From the NCBI GenBank assembly GCA_037043235.1, contig JAWRVZ010000077.1, forward strand, positions 1,454,501 through 1,518,500: a DNA stretch of 64,000 nt, in the 5' to 3' direction. The first letter of the stretch is position 1. Every line of letters begins with the position of its first letter. This document shows, piece by piece, positions 62,888 to 64,000 of this stretch. The notes beneath the pieces were generated by a model that did no database searches, was not told the DNA's origin, and worked only from the letters and a program-made list of their open reading frames with translations. The stretch comes from Rhodeus uyekii. Its lineage: Eukaryota; Chordata; Actinopteri; Cypriniformes; Acheilognathidae. The position numbers and the translations under genes are program-made.

Positions 62888-63080
62888 GTTCACCCCAAAA
62901 TGGAAATTCTATCATTAATTAATCATTCCAAACCCGCAAGACATCTTCGTAACACAATTTTATGTCCCTCCATTGACACTTGAACTACTTGAACGCTTAA
63001 AAGTTCATAAAGATATGTTCCAGAGATTAACAAAAGTTAAGGGTTTGGAGCAACACGAGGGTGAGTAAATTAGTAAATTT
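62888..63080 (+). mobile_element. 'AGTTCACCC' MITE, interrupted at its left end
   Basis: GTTCACCCCAAAATGGAAAT, TCTATCATTAATTAATCATT, CCAAACCCGCAAGACATCTT and CACGAGGGTGAGTAAATTAG are the standard motifs in the standard order. Its first bases (CTAAAGGTATA) lie on the other side of the 601-bp element, which inserted at a TA inside the MITE terminus. Confidence 0.8.
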
Positions 63081-63464
63081 TTAAAAACACTGAATACTGT
63101 TCAATGTAATCTTTAGCAATCTCAAATTAAATATCAATTTTTTATACTGTACATCAGTGTTGGGTTGCCTAAATTCATTCAAACGGATTTTAGTTATTAT
63201 TAATTTAATGTATTTAGACATAATAACAGTGTCCATATCAGCCCTTTTATGTTATTGCCCATACACTACTTTTTAAAATTAATTTAAATGATTATAATAA
63301 TAGAGAAATTTCTCAATTATCAACCATATAATATACAAGTAATATTAATCGTTTTTGTTTACTGTATCATCCATAATATTATTTTCCATACGATATTATC
63401 ACTAAAGGAAAGAGAAAGATTGTGCTCACGAATGCAGTGAACAAGCATGTGGGCTGAATGAATG

Positions 63465-63484
63465 GAGAGAATGAGAGAGGGAGA

Positions 63485-63548
<64 letters not shown>
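63465..63548. repeat. (GA)n microsatellite
   Basis: About 80 bp of GA, with GGGA interruptions at the left side. The Ser/Leu open frame on the other strand is an artefact. Confidence 0.95.
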
Positions 63549-63551
<3 letters not shown>

Positions 63552-64000
63552 GCAGAGTAGGTGAATGAATGAGAGTTGGCTGACTAAAAGGGTTTGTCAC
63601 ATCTCATAATTGAACAGGTCTCAAAGGGGCATTCAACTCTCATTCCACTTATTCCTGTTCCTTTATCTCTTCTTTGAATGCCCCTCTCTCCAGAGAATTT
63701 GATATGTTCATTTAACTGATCAAGGTTCTTTTGAATATTGATCTAGTTTATGTAGATAAACCCACTCATGACTTCATCAGTCAAACACTCCAATTCACTG
63801 TGCCACGCAGACTATGTGAGGCGTCATATGGTTTAAACCCCATCTTGCACTGGATTACTCAAAAAACGTCACTAGAGGCTTCAAGCAGGCCTGAATGAAA
63901 GGCATCAAAGGCAATGACAATGAGCCCCTCACTAACCTCATGGTTCAGCCCAGGCAAAGTGAAGCAGGATCAGAGCCACGTGCAGAAAGAGTGTTGAAGG

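Larger units (their letters stand above)
50907..64000. other. erc1 intron upstream of exon A (right edge), no exon seen
   Basis: More than 13 kb without a coding signal I can defend. I looked on the minus strand for the long ERC N-terminal exon (…ITIWKEQYRVVQEENQ) and did not find it. The stretch holds AT-rich sequence (50940-51470, 52820-53010), a solo LTR, a pogo-like element, a 295-bp tandem duplication, a LINE/SINE tail, a TA-flanked element nested in a MITE and a GA tract. 55450-60490 has no structure that I can name apart from AT-rich and short CA/TA runs near 59055-59100. Confidence 0.55.

Overview
The window is vertebrate nuclear DNA, most likely from a cyprinid-type teleost. It is AT-rich and intron-dominated. 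It is packed with fish-type repeats: MITEs carrying the 'AGTTCACCC' end, a Tc1-like element with a 'CAGCGGGGAAAATAAG' terminus, pogo/Tigger-like TA-flanked elements, LINE/SINE tails with 'GCGCTATATAAAT', and long GA, GAAA, TA and CA tracts. There is no bacterial or viral gene organisation and no CRISPR array.

One gene explains all the convincing coding signal. Eleven minus-strand exons between 50906 and 3533 encode the middle of an ELKS/Rab6-interacting/CAST protein, best matched to ERC1. I rebuilt them one by one from splice sites. They total 1818 nt, or 606 codons, with no frame break. The first nine are each a multiple of three and phase 0 at both ends (417, 75, 156, 84, 168, 168, 138, 141 and 141 nt). 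The tenth (194 nt) ends in phase 2 and the eleventh (136 nt) starts in that phase. The encoded protein is almost continuous alpha-helical coiled coil rich in E, K, L, Q and R. The first coding exon and promoter lie beyond the right edge, and the last exons lie beyond the left edge.

Two splicing details stand out. (1) The intron between 46060-45986 and 45115-44960 starts with GC, in the classic AAG|GCAAGT context. (2) A 12-nt microexon candidate at 12481-12470 has good sites on both sides. It would insert Ser-Leu-Ala-Ser exactly where mammalian ERC1 and ERC2 carry a four-residue SLTS/SLTL-type insertion.

From left to right: 1-3532 is intron 3' of the last visible exon. 3533-15822 holds two exons, the microexon, a 990-bp pogo-like element, a large TA-cored palindrome and a small hAT element with perfect target-site duplications. 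15823-30558 holds three exons, a 36-unit GAAA array, a SINE-like copy and a compact element with a 5-bp duplication. 30559-40893 is a single large intron. 40894-50906 is the exon-dense part (six exons), with a Tc1 relic and a solo LTR in the introns. 50907-64000 is intron (or upstream sequence) with no exon seen. It holds a second solo LTR, a second pogo-like element, a 295-bp tandem duplication and a TA-flanked element nested in a MITE.

Assignments rest on reading the sequence and on memory of the ERC family; no database search was possible. I saw no protein-coding gene other than erc1.
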